Shown here one piece after another: positions 43,087-52,202 of a DNA stretch of 64,000 bases. The notes under the pieces were generated by a model that was not told where the DNA came from, searched no databases, and saw only the letters and a program-made list of their open reading frames with translations. The position numbers and the translations under genes were made by a program. The DNA comes from JAHFUI01 sp039931615 (lineage in GTDB: Bacteria; Acidobacteriota; Vicinamibacteria; Vicinamibacterales; CAVVIG01), in the NCBI GenBank assembly GCA_039931615.1, contig JBDTRR010000005.1, forward strand, positions 1-64,000, read 5' to 3'. The first letter of the stretch is position 1, and each line of letters starts with the position of its first letter.

Positions 43087-43983
43087 ATGGAATCGCAGTC
43101 GCCCAAAGTTCCGCGTGAGGCCGTGCAACTCTACGATGAGTTCATCCACGGCAACATCACGCGCCGTTCCTTCCTGGACGGTGTCAAGAAATACGCCATC
43201 GGCGGCCTTGCCGCGACCACCATCGTCGAACTGCTGATGCCGAACTATGCGGCAGGACAGCAGGTCACCCCGACCGATGCCCGGCTCAAGACCGAGTACG
43301 CAACCGTGCCCTCGCCGCAAGGCAATGGGAGCATCAAGGGCTACCTCGTACGTCCCGCGAGCGCCGGCACGACGAAGCTGCCGGCCATCCTGGTCATCCA
43401 CGAGAACCGCGGACTGAATCCGCACATCGAGGACATCGCGCGCCGGTTCGGCCTGGCCAACTTCATGGCATTCGCGCCCGACGGCCTCACTTCCGTGGGC
43501 GGCTACCCGGGAGACGACGAGAAGGGCGGACAACTGTTCGGCACGGTCGACCGCGGCAAGATGGCTGAGGATTTGTATGCATCTGCCGTCTGGCTGAAGA
43601 ATCGCGCCGACTCCACCGGCAAGCTCGGCGTGACCGGCTTCTGCTTTGGCGGCGGCATCGCCAACACGCTGGCGGTGCGGATGGGCGCCGACCTGGCGGC
43701 GGCCGCCCCGTTCTACGGCGGCGCCCCGCCGACCGCCGACGTGGCGCAGATCAAGGCCGCGATCATGGTCCACCACGGCGAGATGGACACCCGGCTGGTG
43801 ATGGCGTGGCCGGCCTACGAGGCGGCGCTGAAGGCTGCCGGTGTGACGTACGAAGGGCACATCTATCCGGGAGCCGTCCACGGCTTCAACAACGACGCCA
43901 CGCCCGCCCGCTACAACAAGGCGGCGGCGGACCAGGCGTGGGCCAGCACCATCCGCTGGTTCAACAAGTACGTCCGCGGGTAG
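43087..43983 (+). CDS. Exported dienelactone hydrolase family protein (copy 1)
   Basis: A 298-residue alpha/beta hydrolase with a twin-arginine-type leader (ITRRSFLDGVKKYAIGG). The dienelactone-hydrolase triad is visible: Cys in GFCFGGG, Asp in HHGEMDTRL, His in GAVHGFNND, and the conserved Glu in IHENRGLN. GAGGAG lies seven bases before ATG 43087. The family hydrolyses dienelactones in aromatic degradation, but exported members often have other substrates. It is related to the enzyme at 54600 (GYCMGGG). Confidence 0.9.
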   Translation: MESQSPKVPREAVQLYDEFIHGNITRRSFLDGVKKYAIGGLAATTIVELLMPNYAAGQQVTPTDARLKTEYATVPSPQGNGSIKGYLVRPASAGTTKLPAILVIHENRGLNPHIEDIARRFGLANFMAFAPDGLTSVGGYPGDDEKGGQLFGTVDRGKMAEDLYASAVWLKNRADSTGKLGVTGFCFGGGIANTLAVRMGADLAAAAPFYGGAPPTADVAQIKAAIMVHHGEMDTRLVMAWPAYEAALKAAGVTYEGHIYPGAVHGFNNDATPARYNKAAADQAWASTIRWFNKYVRG

Positions 43984-44077
43984 AAGCGCTGGCACGTTCG
44001 CTGATTCGGACCAGTGACAGACAGGGAGACGACTCGAGCGCGCTGCCGGGTCGTCTCCGGCAGCACGTCGCCGCGGC

Positions 44078-45463
44078 TCACTGACGCTGGTACCAGACGA
44101 CGCGATCGGAGTCGTCGGGACGGCGGCTGTACACGACGCCCGTGCTGCCTGCCACTCGCAGCGCCGTCGCCGGCAGGGCGGGAAGACTGTTGTTCGACAG
44201 CAGGACGCCACCGGGCCTGAGCATCGCGGCCACATTGGCGAGCGCCAGCGCCTGCTCGACGACGTCGTAGTACACGAAAATGTTCGACGCGATCACCAGG
44301 TCGAAGTGGTCGTCGTCGGACATCGGATGGAGCCGCTGCAGCACGATGTTCAGACTGTCCGGAACGACGCCGAGCACGACCGACGGACGCACGCGCACCG
44401 CGCGGACCTGAACCGTGCCGGCCTCGGGCGGCGGCGCCACAGGCGTGGTTTCCGCGCCGATCTGGTCGCCGAACCGCTTCCAGTACGCGATCAGATTCTC
44501 GCTCCACATCCCGTCCGGATCCCAGGGCAGGTGCACCACGTAGCCCGCGCCGCTCTGCGCGCGCTCGCGGGCCGTCTCCAGATGCCGGATGATCCGCGGG
44601 CTGACGTCGAACGCTGTCACTCGCAGCCCGGGCGCGTTCGCGAGCCCGAGCCGGACCACCGAGTCGATGATCGCAAACGGCTGGATCGTCTGGACCGGGT
44701 AGAAATCGTAGCCTTCCGCCTTGTCGGTGAAATCGAGTCCCGGGCCGATCACGGCGATACGCTGGACGCTGCCCGGGCGAAGCGTCCCGGCGTTAGCCAC
44801 GGCGGCGAGCGCCTGGTCGATGGCGTAGTCGGGCAGGAGCGAGGTATCCGACGACAACCCGCGATTGTGAAAGAGCGTCGAGCGCGCCGCGAACTCGACG
44901 TCGGCGGTCTGCGCCTTCGCGGTCTGCAGCGTCCGGATGAACGAATCCACTTCCCCCACCGTCCGTCCCACCGTGTCGACGAGATAGCGCCGCACCGCCT
45001 CCTGGCCGGCCGCCGTCCGCGGATCGAGTCCGTGGCGGTCGACAACCAGCCGGGCGAACTGCAGCCGCTCGTCCAATCCCGGCGCGGCGATCGCAGCCAC
45101 CAGATCGCTGAGCCGCCCGCGCACGATCGCAGCGGCGCGGTCGCGGCCGCCCAGCCTGGTGCTGTCGTTGACGGCGCGCGGCTGACGCGTGAATGTCGTG
45201 CCGAACAGCAGAAGGTTGACGAGCGAGTCCTCGTCGCCTCGCTCGAGCCGTTCGCGAATCGACAGCTCGCGGCCGGCGACCCACGCCGGCCAGACCGCCT
45301 CGCGCTCTGCCGGCGTGATGGACCTGAGCGCGGCGGGCAGCGCGTCGCGCAGCGCGTCGAGAATCGGACTCGCCTCGGCGTACGAGATATTCGTCGCGAC
45401 CGGCGACGGTGCCTGCGCGGACAGCGCGACCGCGAAGAGGACTGCAACGACCAGACGCCGCAT
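44078..45463 (-). CDS. Putatively exported SAM-dependent methyltransferase
   Basis: A 461-residue protein. From ATG 45463 it begins with a signal peptide (MRRLVVAVLFAVALSAQA). After a helical region of about 190 residues there is a Rossmann methyltransferase core: RIAVIGPGLDFTD, LRVTAFDVSPRIIRHLE and HFDLVIASNIFVYYDVVEQA with LRPGGVLLSNN. These are motifs I, II and IV-VI. An export signal on a SAM-dependent enzyme is odd because SAM is cytoplasmic. Either the signal is a membrane anchor with the enzyme inside, or the true start is later. ATG 45478 is another option. Substrate unknown. Confidence 0.75.
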   Translation of the reverse strand: MRRLVVAVLFAVALSAQAPSPVATNISYAEASPILDALRDALPAALRSITPAEREAVWPAWVAGRELSIRERLERGDEDSLVNLLLFGTTFTRQPRAVNDSTRLGGRDRAAAIVRGRLSDLVAAIAAPGLDERLQFARLVVDRHGLDPRTAAGQEAVRRYLVDTVGRTVGEVDSFIRTLQTAKAQTADVEFAARSTLFHNRGLSSDTSLLPDYAIDQALAAVANAGTLRPGSVQRIAVIGPGLDFTDKAEGYDFYPVQTIQPFAIIDSVVRLGLANAPGLRVTAFDVSPRIIRHLETARERAQSGAGYVVHLPWDPDGMWSENLIAYWKRFGDQIGAETTPVAPPPEAGTVQVRAVRVRPSVVLGVVPDSLNIVLQRLHPMSDDDHFDLVIASNIFVYYDVVEQALALANVAAMLRPGGVLLSNNSLPALPATALRVAGSTGVVYSRRPDDSDRVVWYQRQ

Positions 45464-45491
45464 CTGGGGAGAATACACCCCGGGGCGATTG

Positions 45492-45562
45492 CTGGTGGTC
45501 CTTGGTGCTTGGTCCGTTCTTGGTCCTTGGTCCGTCCCTGGTCCCCGGTCCGTCCCTGATCC
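45492..45562. repeat. Degenerate TGGTCC tandem repeat
   Basis: About 70 bases built from variants of (T)TGGTCC and CGTCCC units in a row (for example CTTGGTCCGTTCTTGGTCC). It lies between the methyltransferase start and the hairpins that follow the TonB gene. No coding function seen; likely a simple-sequence array. Confidence 0.7.
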
Positions 45563-45608
45563 TGCCTCTGCGGCCTCGAGTGGTTCGGCCCGCTAGAACC
45601 CTTGAGAA

Positions 45609-45641
45609 CCGGAAACTTGACTCAACAAGTCAAGTTTCCGG
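45609..45641. repeat. Perfect 14-base inverted repeat downstream of receptor 2
   Basis: CCGGAAACTTGACT (45609-45622) and its complement AGTCAAGTTTCCGG (45628-45641) flank CAACA. It lies 52 bases after the TonB stop on the - strand and could stop transcription, but has no T-tract. An imperfect GC-rich hairpin (45658-45697, TAGCGGGCC/GGCCCGCTA) overlaps the receptor stop. Confidence 0.65.
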
Positions 45642-45692
45642 GCTCGCAAGTGACCTTTAGCGGGCCGAGGCCCTGGCTGGGCCGGAGGCCCG

Positions 45693-48614
45693 CTAGAACT
45701 GGACCTGGAAACTGAACTTCAGAAAGCGTGCCTGCAGGATGGACGAGGGTTTCTGCCACAGCGCACCGAAGGTGTTGTTCTGCTGCAGCACCGTGTCGAC
45801 GTTCAGCGCGTTGTAGATGTCGACGTTGGCTTGAAGCGATCGGCCGCTCGGCAGCCTGAAGATCTTGCTCGCCCGGAGATCGAGCTGGTTGAGCCGCTCA
45901 CCGTACTGCGTCGCCGGCGGGATCAGGTCGATGACGGCGTTCCCGCCCGCGCCGGCGGCCAGATTGCGGCCGAGGCTCGGCGCGATCAGCGCGTTCGACG
46001 CCGTGTAGCTCGCCAGGATCTGCGGCCCGGGAATGCTCTGGAACGCGGCGCCCGCCTGGATGCCCGCGAACGGCAGCGGATACACGACCAGGAATTTGAC
46101 GTTCGGCTGGAAGGGCGGCCGCACATCGCAGCGGCTCTGGAGGCGCGCCCCGCCGAACGCCGACATCAGGCTGAGATCGTTCAGCGCGTAGCAGTTGTTG
46201 GTCCGCTCCCGGCCGATGCTGACGCCGCCCGAGACGTTGATGCTGCCGGGCAGCCGGACGATCTCGGTCAGATCGACGCCATCATAAACGTCCTCCGCCG
46301 TGCCGAAGTGCGAGGCTTCCTGGATGACGTTGAGGGTGCGGCCGAACTTGTCCGGGTTGACGTCGAAGTAGCCGCACAACTGGTTGCCGCCGCCATTCGG
46401 CAGCCGTGCATCCAGCGGCGCGGTGACGCAGTACGGCGAGTAGTCGGCCGAGGTCACCGCGGTGTTCTGGGTGACGCGCAGGTTGCCGTAGGAACGGCGG
46501 AAATAGGCGACGTTCATCGAGACCCGCGGCATCAGCTCGTGCTGGAGCGCCGCCGAGAATTCCCAGTTGTAGCCGCGAGTCGTCAGCACGTCAGGCGCGT
46601 AGGTCGTCACGATCGTGCTGTTGCCGAACGTGTTCTGGTTGAAGGCGCCGAGCTCGCTCTCCTGCGGGAGGAAGTCGCCGTTGGAGTCGACCCACGTCCG
46701 CTGGGCGCTCACGGCGATCGCGGCGGCCGGATTGGCCAGACGGGTGAAGGCGGTCAGGTTCGGCCCTTCGAGATAGCGGCCGAGGCTCACCTTGAGCGCG
46801 GTCTTTCCATTCCCGAACAGATCGTACGACGCCCCCAGCCGCGGCGAGACGTTCTTCCAGTTCGGGACGTTGTCGACCTGCGGAAAGTCGACGTTGCGAT
46901 TCGGTACCTGGGGGCCCGGACCGTTGTGCTGGGCCGGCACATAGTTGTTCAGGTAGTCGAAGCGCACGCCGACGTTGAGCGTCAGTTGCTTGAGCGTCCA
47001 TTGGTCCTGACCGAACAGGCCGACGTTCGCCTTGGTCACTTCGTCGTAGTCGACCGGAAACGCAAACACCGTGACGCGGCTCGGATTGCCACCCAGCAGC
47101 TGCAGCGTCATCTCGTTGCCGGTCATCCACTGTTCCCAGTGCGACGAGGAGTGGAGGAACGAGACGCCAATCTTGGCGGCATGGGATCCGGTGACGTAGG
47201 TCGCCGAAAATCGCGCGTTGTAATTGTGGCTGCCGTGGTGACCCAGCGTCTGAATCGCATTGCCCCAGGTCAAGCCGGTGTTCTGCTCGGTGTAGGCGAA
47301 GGCGTTGGGATCGGCGCCCGGCTGGGGCGTCCAGACATAGTCCTTGTTGCCAAACGAGGCGCCGCCCTCGAGGAGCAGCCGGCTGGTCGCCGGCGAGCTC
47401 CAGCTGGCCTGAGAAAAATACTGCGGATGCGCATCGTAGGCGAGCGTCGCATCCGGCTGCAGCGTCGTGTTGCCGGCGTAGTAGTGGTCGAAGGTCTGGG
47501 TCGCGTACTGGTGCTGGGCGCTGATCTTGTTCTTCGGCGACGCCTGCCAGGTCAAGCGGAGGCTGATGTTGCCGTCGGTGGTGGTCTCGTAGGCCGGCCG
47601 CGAGAGGTCGGCCACGTAAGCGTATGGCACCGGACTGGCGTTGTAGAACAACCCCGCTTGCGTCAGCCTGGCCTGGAACTTCCGCGCCGCGGCGAAGAAC
47701 CAGAGCTTGTCCTTCGCCAGCGGACCGCCCCCGCCCGGATTGACGTCGAAGATCCGCTGCACCTTGTTCACCGAGTTGGCGCCCCGCGCCTTCAGCCGGT
47801 CGGTCAGGTTGTCGCCCTGGAAGTTGTCGTTCGTGTAGTTGGCGAAGAACGATCCCTTGAACAGGTTGCCGCCGTCTTTCGGAATCAGGTTGGTGCGGAT
47901 GCCGCCCAGTTCACTCTCCGCCGAGAGGCCGGACGTCTGCAGGCCCAGCTCCTGAACCGCCGCGTCATTGCTCTGCACCGTCGTGTAGGCGCCGCCCCGG
48001 CCCTGTCCGTTGGACGCGTCCATGCCGTCGAACAGGATCAGCATTTCACCCGATCGTCCACCGTGAATGGCGATCGATGCCGCCGTGAATTGCGTGCCGC
48101 CGACGTCCTGACTGCTGGCAATCACTCCGGGGATCAGCGCGCCGACGGCCGCCGCCTGTTTCGTGCCGAGCGGCGCGCCGTCGAGCACGTCGCGCGTCAT
48201 CACGCGCTGCTGGACGACGTTCTGCACGTCCACTGTCGGCGCCGATCCGGATACGGTGATTGTTTCCTCGACCGATCCGACTCGCAGGTCGGCATTCACC
48301 GTCGCGGCGAAGGTGCCGATCAGCTCGATGCCCTCGCGTTTGACGCTGCCGAAGCCGGGCAGGGTGAACGTCACGGTGTAGCTGCCCGGCCGCAGGTCGA
48401 CAACCTTGAACTGGCCGGCCGCGTCGCTGACCACCGTCCGGACCTTCTCGATCAGGGCCGGACTGGCGGCTTCGACGGTCACGCCCGGCAGCACGGCGCC
48501 GGTTGTGTCCTTCACGACCCCGGCGATGCTGCTGCCACTTTGTGCGGACGCCCGGGGCGCCGCCCCAGCGATCAGCGTCAATGTGACAAAGGCCAGGATT
48601 AAAATTCTTTGCAC
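45693..48614 (-). CDS. Oar-like TonB-dependent receptor (receptor 2)
   Basis: An outer-membrane receptor of 973 residues, paralogous to receptor 1. GTG 48614 has AAGGAG seven bases upstream. A signal peptide ends ASAQ, and a carboxypeptidase-regulatory-like domain follows (IAGVVKDTTGAVLPGVTVEA to about 105). Then comes the TonB-box region (ETITVSGSAPTVDV), the plug (IHGGRSGEMLILFDGMD) and a barrel ending FLKFSFQVQF. Its ligand is unknown. The gene is divergent from the CRTAC1 operon at 48691 with only about 75 bases between, so their promoters overlap. Confidence 0.93.
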   Translation of the reverse strand: MQRILILAFVTLTLIAGAAPRASAQSGSSIAGVVKDTTGAVLPGVTVEAASPALIEKVRTVVSDAAGQFKVVDLRPGSYTVTFTLPGFGSVKREGIELIGTFAATVNADLRVGSVEETITVSGSAPTVDVQNVVQQRVMTRDVLDGAPLGTKQAAAVGALIPGVIASSQDVGGTQFTAASIAIHGGRSGEMLILFDGMDASNGQGRGGAYTTVQSNDAAVQELGLQTSGLSAESELGGIRTNLIPKDGGNLFKGSFFANYTNDNFQGDNLTDRLKARGANSVNKVQRIFDVNPGGGGPLAKDKLWFFAAARKFQARLTQAGLFYNASPVPYAYVADLSRPAYETTTDGNISLRLTWQASPKNKISAQHQYATQTFDHYYAGNTTLQPDATLAYDAHPQYFSQASWSSPATSRLLLEGGASFGNKDYVWTPQPGADPNAFAYTEQNTGLTWGNAIQTLGHHGSHNYNARFSATYVTGSHAAKIGVSFLHSSSHWEQWMTGNEMTLQLLGGNPSRVTVFAFPVDYDEVTKANVGLFGQDQWTLKQLTLNVGVRFDYLNNYVPAQHNGPGPQVPNRNVDFPQVDNVPNWKNVSPRLGASYDLFGNGKTALKVSLGRYLEGPNLTAFTRLANPAAAIAVSAQRTWVDSNGDFLPQESELGAFNQNTFGNSTIVTTYAPDVLTTRGYNWEFSAALQHELMPRVSMNVAYFRRSYGNLRVTQNTAVTSADYSPYCVTAPLDARLPNGGGNQLCGYFDVNPDKFGRTLNVIQEASHFGTAEDVYDGVDLTEIVRLPGSINVSGGVSIGRERTNNCYALNDLSLMSAFGGARLQSRCDVRPPFQPNVKFLVVYPLPFAGIQAGAAFQSIPGPQILASYTASNALIAPSLGRNLAAGAGGNAVIDLIPPATQYGERLNQLDLRASKIFRLPSGRSLQANVDIYNALNVDTVLQQNNTFGALWQKPSSILQARFLKFSFQVQF

Positions 48615-48690
48615 GCGTGCTCCTTGAAGAAGATGGCAATCAGAGGTTGCCGTAGGCTACACCCATTTCACCGTTCGGAGATAAGCGAGA

Positions 48691-50526
48691 ATGGGCCATT
48701 ATCTACCGGACATTGGGAAGAGGACGCAGAGAGCAAGGAGGGCGCAGCGGTTGGCCGGGTGGAGGAGCGGTGCCTTGCACGCGACGGGATCGACGCTGCT
48801 CCTTGCGGTGGCCTTGACGACGGGCTGCCGCGCCGAGGGAGGGGCCGGTTCAGTGTTGCCGGGCACGACGGGCGGGTCGATCGAAGGGGAGTGGTTTACC
48901 GAGCGGGCGGCGGAAACCGGCCTGGATTTCGTGCACACCAACGGGATGACCGGACAGTTCTACTATCCCGAAGTGATGCCGCCCGGGGCCGGCCTGATCG
49001 ACTACGACAACGACGGCGATCTCGACGTCTACCTCGTTCAGGGGCGGCTGCTGGGACCCGGCAAATCGGGCGAGCAGAAGCTCGTTCCCCGGGCCGCGGC
49101 CGCGCCGCCCGAGGGCCGGCTCTACCGAAATGACCTTTCGGTGGCGGCGGACGGCGGGCGCACCTTGCGGTTTGCCGACGTCACGGCGGCGAGCGGCCTC
49201 ACCGCGCACGGGTACGGCATGGGCGTGGCGGTCGCCGACGTCAACAACGACGGATGCGCCGACCTGTACCTGACGAATCTCGGGCCGAACCGCCTGTTTC
49301 GGAACAACTGCGACGGCACGTTCAGGGACGTCTCGGCGGAGAGCCACACCGACGATTCAGGATGGAGTGTCTCGGCCGCGTTTTTCGACTTCGATCGCGA
49401 CGGCTGGCTCGACCTCTTCGTCGGCAACTACGTCCGCTACAGCGTCGACACGGACATCAAGTGCTTCATGCTGGCCGGGGGGCCGAACTATTGTCCACCA
49501 CAGGTCTACCGGGCCCAGCCGAGCCGGCTGTTTCACAATAATCGCGATGGCACCTTCGCCGACGTCACCGCATCGTCCGGCCTCGCGGTGGAGTTCGGAC
49601 CGGCGCTCGGCGTCTCGACCGCCGACTTCAGTGGCGACGGCTGGATCGATCTCTACGTCGCGAACGACGGCCAGCCGAACCAGTTGTGGATCAACCGGCA
49701 CGACGGCACATTCCAGAGCAGCGGCCTTCAGTCGGGCACGGCGATCGACGAGAACGGCAAGGCGAAGTCGAGTATGGGCGTGGACGCCGGCGATTTCGAC
49801 AACGATGGCGACGAAGACCTGTTCATCGCCGAATTGACGGGCCAGGGCAGCGATCTGTTCGTGAACGACGGCGCCGGTGTGTTCGAAGAACGGAGTGCGC
49901 CGGCCGGCATCCGGTTTCCGACCCTCCCCCACACCGGATTCGGCGCCGCGTGGCTGGATTTCGACAACGACAGCAGGCTGGACGTCGGCATCGTCAACGG
50001 CGCGGTGACGCGCGACCCGCAGCGGCCCCAGGAAGTGTTCTCGCTGCAGCAGCGAAAGCAGCTGCTGCGGAATCTGGGCGGCGGCCGCTTCGAGGACGTG
50101 ACCGATCGGGCCGGGCCGGCGTTCACGCTCCCGGAGGTGGGCCGCGGCGCCGCGTTCGGCGACGTCGACAACGACGGCGACACCGACTTCCTCATCGCCA
50201 ACGACAACGGGCCGGTCAGGCTGCTGCTGAACAACGTCGGCAACCGCAATCATTGGCTCGGGATACGGCTGGTCGGCTCGACGATCGCCCGCGACATGCT
50301 CGGCGCGCGCGTCGGGGTGGTGCGGACCGACGGCTCGATACTGTGGCGCCGCGCCCGGTCGGACGGCAGCTACGCATCGGCCAACGATCCGCGAGTTCTG
50401 GTCGGCCTTGGCCGCTCGACCGCGATCTCGGCATTCAAGGTGCTCTGGCCGAGCGGCCGGGTCGAGGAATTCGGCGCGGTCAGCATCGATCGGTACACCA
50501 CCGTCACGGAGGGTAGCGGGCGATGA
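48691..50526 (+). CDS. CRTAC1-like lipoprotein (FG-GAP/VCBS plus ASPIC/UnbV)
   Basis: An exported protein of up to 611 residues. At least seven calcium-loop repeats are visible, for example DYDNDGDLDVY, DVNNDGCADLY, DFDRDGWLDLF, DFSGDGWIDLY and DVDNDGDTDFL, as in FG-GAP/VCBS propellers. The C-terminal ASPIC/UnbV domain (WLGIRLVGS..IARDMLGARV) ends with VLWPSGRVEEF. A leader with LTTGC suggests lipid anchoring. TTG 48775, with GGAGGAG upstream, would give a more usual short leader; ATG 48691 lacks a good site. Stop and next start overlap (ATGA), so it is the first gene of a three-gene operon. Confidence 0.9.
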   Translation: MGHYLPDIGKRTQRARRAQRLAGWRSGALHATGSTLLLAVALTTGCRAEGGAGSVLPGTTGGSIEGEWFTERAAETGLDFVHTNGMTGQFYYPEVMPPGAGLIDYDNDGDLDVYLVQGRLLGPGKSGEQKLVPRAAAAPPEGRLYRNDLSVAADGGRTLRFADVTAASGLTAHGYGMGVAVADVNNDGCADLYLTNLGPNRLFRNNCDGTFRDVSAESHTDDSGWSVSAAFFDFDRDGWLDLFVGNYVRYSVDTDIKCFMLAGGPNYCPPQVYRAQPSRLFHNNRDGTFADVTASSGLAVEFGPALGVSTADFSGDGWIDLYVANDGQPNQLWINRHDGTFQSSGLQSGTAIDENGKAKSSMGVDAGDFDNDGDEDLFIAELTGQGSDLFVNDGAGVFEERSAPAGIRFPTLPHTGFGAAWLDFDNDSRLDVGIVNGAVTRDPQRPQEVFSLQQRKQLLRNLGGGRFEDVTDRAGPAFTLPEVGRGAAFGDVDNDGDTDFLIANDNGPVRLLLNNVGNRNHWLGIRLVGSTIARDMLGARVGVVRTDGSILWRRARSDGSYASANDPRVLVGLGRSTAISAFKVLWPSGRVEEFGAVSIDRYTTVTEGSGR

Positions 50527-52202
50527 GGGGTCGGGCCGTCTCTCGGGCGGCGGCGTGGTCTTGTGCCGCGTTGGTGATCGGGTGTACCGCGAAGCACGAC
50601 TCTTCCGCGACGACCGGCGCCCCGCCCCGCACGGCGGCGGCGGAGGCGGCAACGCCCGCGGCGCAACCGGCCCTGCCGCCGGTGTCGTTGCCAGACCTCT
50701 CGGGCGCTACCGCGGCGGCCGCGCGCCAGCTGCGGGAACAGTACGCCGTGCTCGAGCGCGAGCGCGACGACCCCGCCACACCTCCGGCCGACCTCGCGGA
50801 CTCCTACGGCGCGATGGGCCAGCTGCTGCTGGCGGCCGAGTTCCGCGATTCGGCGGCGGCGTGTTTTCTCGCCGCGCAGGTCCTGGCGCCGGACGACATG
50901 CGCTGGCCGTATTTTCTGGGACACCTGTATCGAATCAATGGCGCCACCGGCAAAGCGGCGGCGGCGTTCGAACGCGCGCTCGAACTGAAACCGGGCGATG
51001 GCGCGACGCTGGCGTGGCTCGGGGAGGTGTATCTGGATCAAGGCAGGCCGGAGGCGGCCGAGCCGCTGTTCGCCAGGGCGCTGTCGATCGACCGGCGCGC
51101 GGCTGCGGCATCGTGGGGGCTGGGCCGCGCGGCGCTGGCGCGCCGCGATTTCAGCCGCGCCGTCGAGTATCTCGAGCAGACCCGCGCGCTCGACCCGAAG
51201 GCGTCGATCGTCCACTATCCGCTGGCGCTCGCCTACCGCCGGCTGGGCCGGACCGGGGACGCGGACGCGCACCTGCGCGCGAAAGGGGACATCGAGGTGA
51301 CGCTGGCCGATCCGCTGATGGACGCGCTCGCCTCGTCGGTGCGCAGCGAGTTCGTCCTCGAGCACCTCGGCGTTCGTGCGCTCAACAACCGGGACTTCAC
51401 GGCAGCCGCCTCGTACTTCCGGCAAGCGATCGAGATGGCGCCCGACGAGGCGTCGTTCCGGCACCGGCTGGGAACCGCGCTGGCGCTGCAGGGCGACGTG
51501 AACCGCGCCGTGACCGAGTTCCAGGCGGTCCTGCGGCGCTCCCCGAACTTCGCGTCGACGCACTACGCGCTCGGGGTCCTCATCGCGGCGAGCGGCCACT
51601 ACGACGATGCGATCACGCAGTTCTCGGCGGCGGTGAAGTCGAATCCGGGCTATGTCGAAGCGCGGCTGCAGCTGGCCGACACGTTGCGGCGGAGCGGGAA
51701 GCTCGCGGAGTCGCTGGCGCACTACGAACAGGTGGCCAGGCTCGATCCGCGTGTGGCGGATGCGGCGCTGGGACTCGCGATGGCGCTCACCGGCCTCGGA
51801 CGGTATCAGGAGGCGTCCGATCGACTGGCGGCGGCAATGCAGATCCACCCGACGCGTCCGGCGTTCGCCCACGGGCTGGTGCGTCTGTACGCCGCCGCGG
51901 CCGACGAGCGGCTCCGCGACGGCAACCGGGCGCTGACGATGGCACGGGATCTGGTCGCGCGGGAGCAGCCCACCGCCGATCTCGCGGAGGCGATGGCGAT
52001 GGCGCTGGCGGAAACCGGACAGTACGAGGACGCCGTGACCTGGCAGCGCGAAGCCGTCAGCCTGGCTGCGCGATCGGGTCGCGCCGACCTTTCGCAGCGA
52101 ATGGCCGAAAATCTCGCCTTGTTCGCACGCCATCAGGCGTCGCGCCGGCCCTGGCGCGTCGACGATCCCGCCGAGGCGTCAAACGCGTCGGGCGCATTCT
52201 GA
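50523..52202 (+). CDS. TPR-repeat lipoprotein
   Basis: A 559-residue protein with a lipoprotein leader (AALVIGCTAK). About ten tetratricopeptide units follow: YFLGHLYRINGATGKAAAAF, LAWLGEVYLDQGRPEAAEPL, HYPLALAYRRLGRTGDADAH, HYALGVLIAASGHYDDAITQ and others. TPR superhelices mediate protein contacts. It starts inside the end of the CRTAC1 gene (ATGA) and ends inside the start of the cytochrome-TPR gene (TGATG), so all three are coupled and may form a periplasmic complex. No enzymatic domain. Confidence 0.9.
   Translation: MRGRAVSRAAAWSCAALVIGCTAKHDSSATTGAPPRTAAAEAATPAAQPALPPVSLPDLSGATAAAARQLREQYAVLERERDDPATPPADLADSYGAMGQLLLAAEFRDSAAACFLAAQVLAPDDMRWPYFLGHLYRINGATGKAAAAFERALELKPGDGATLAWLGEVYLDQGRPEAAEPLFARALSIDRRAAAASWGLGRAALARRDFSRAVEYLEQTRALDPKASIVHYPLALAYRRLGRTGDADAHLRAKGDIEVTLADPLMDALASSVRSEFVLEHLGVRALNNRDFTAAASYFRQAIEMAPDEASFRHRLGTALALQGDVNRAVTEFQAVLRRSPNFASTHYALGVLIAASGHYDDAITQFSAAVKSNPGYVEARLQLADTLRRSGKLAESLAHYEQVARLDPRVADAALGLAMALTGLGRYQEASDRLAAAMQIHPTRPAFAHGLVRLYAAAADERLRDGNRALTMARDLVAREQPTADLAEAMAMALAETGQYEDAVTWQREAVSLAARSGRADLSQRMAENLALFARHQASRRPWRVDDPAEASNASGAF

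Noticed and set aside
45831..48602. 923-codon + strand frame antisense to receptor 2
   Set aside because: No recognisable domain, Arg-rich, and exactly opposite an Oar-like receptor with signal peptide and C-terminal aromatic residue.
50370..52133. 587-codon - strand frame opposite the TPR lipoprotein
   Set aside because: Arg/Gln-rich shadow of a TPR gene with clear repeats and a lipobox.
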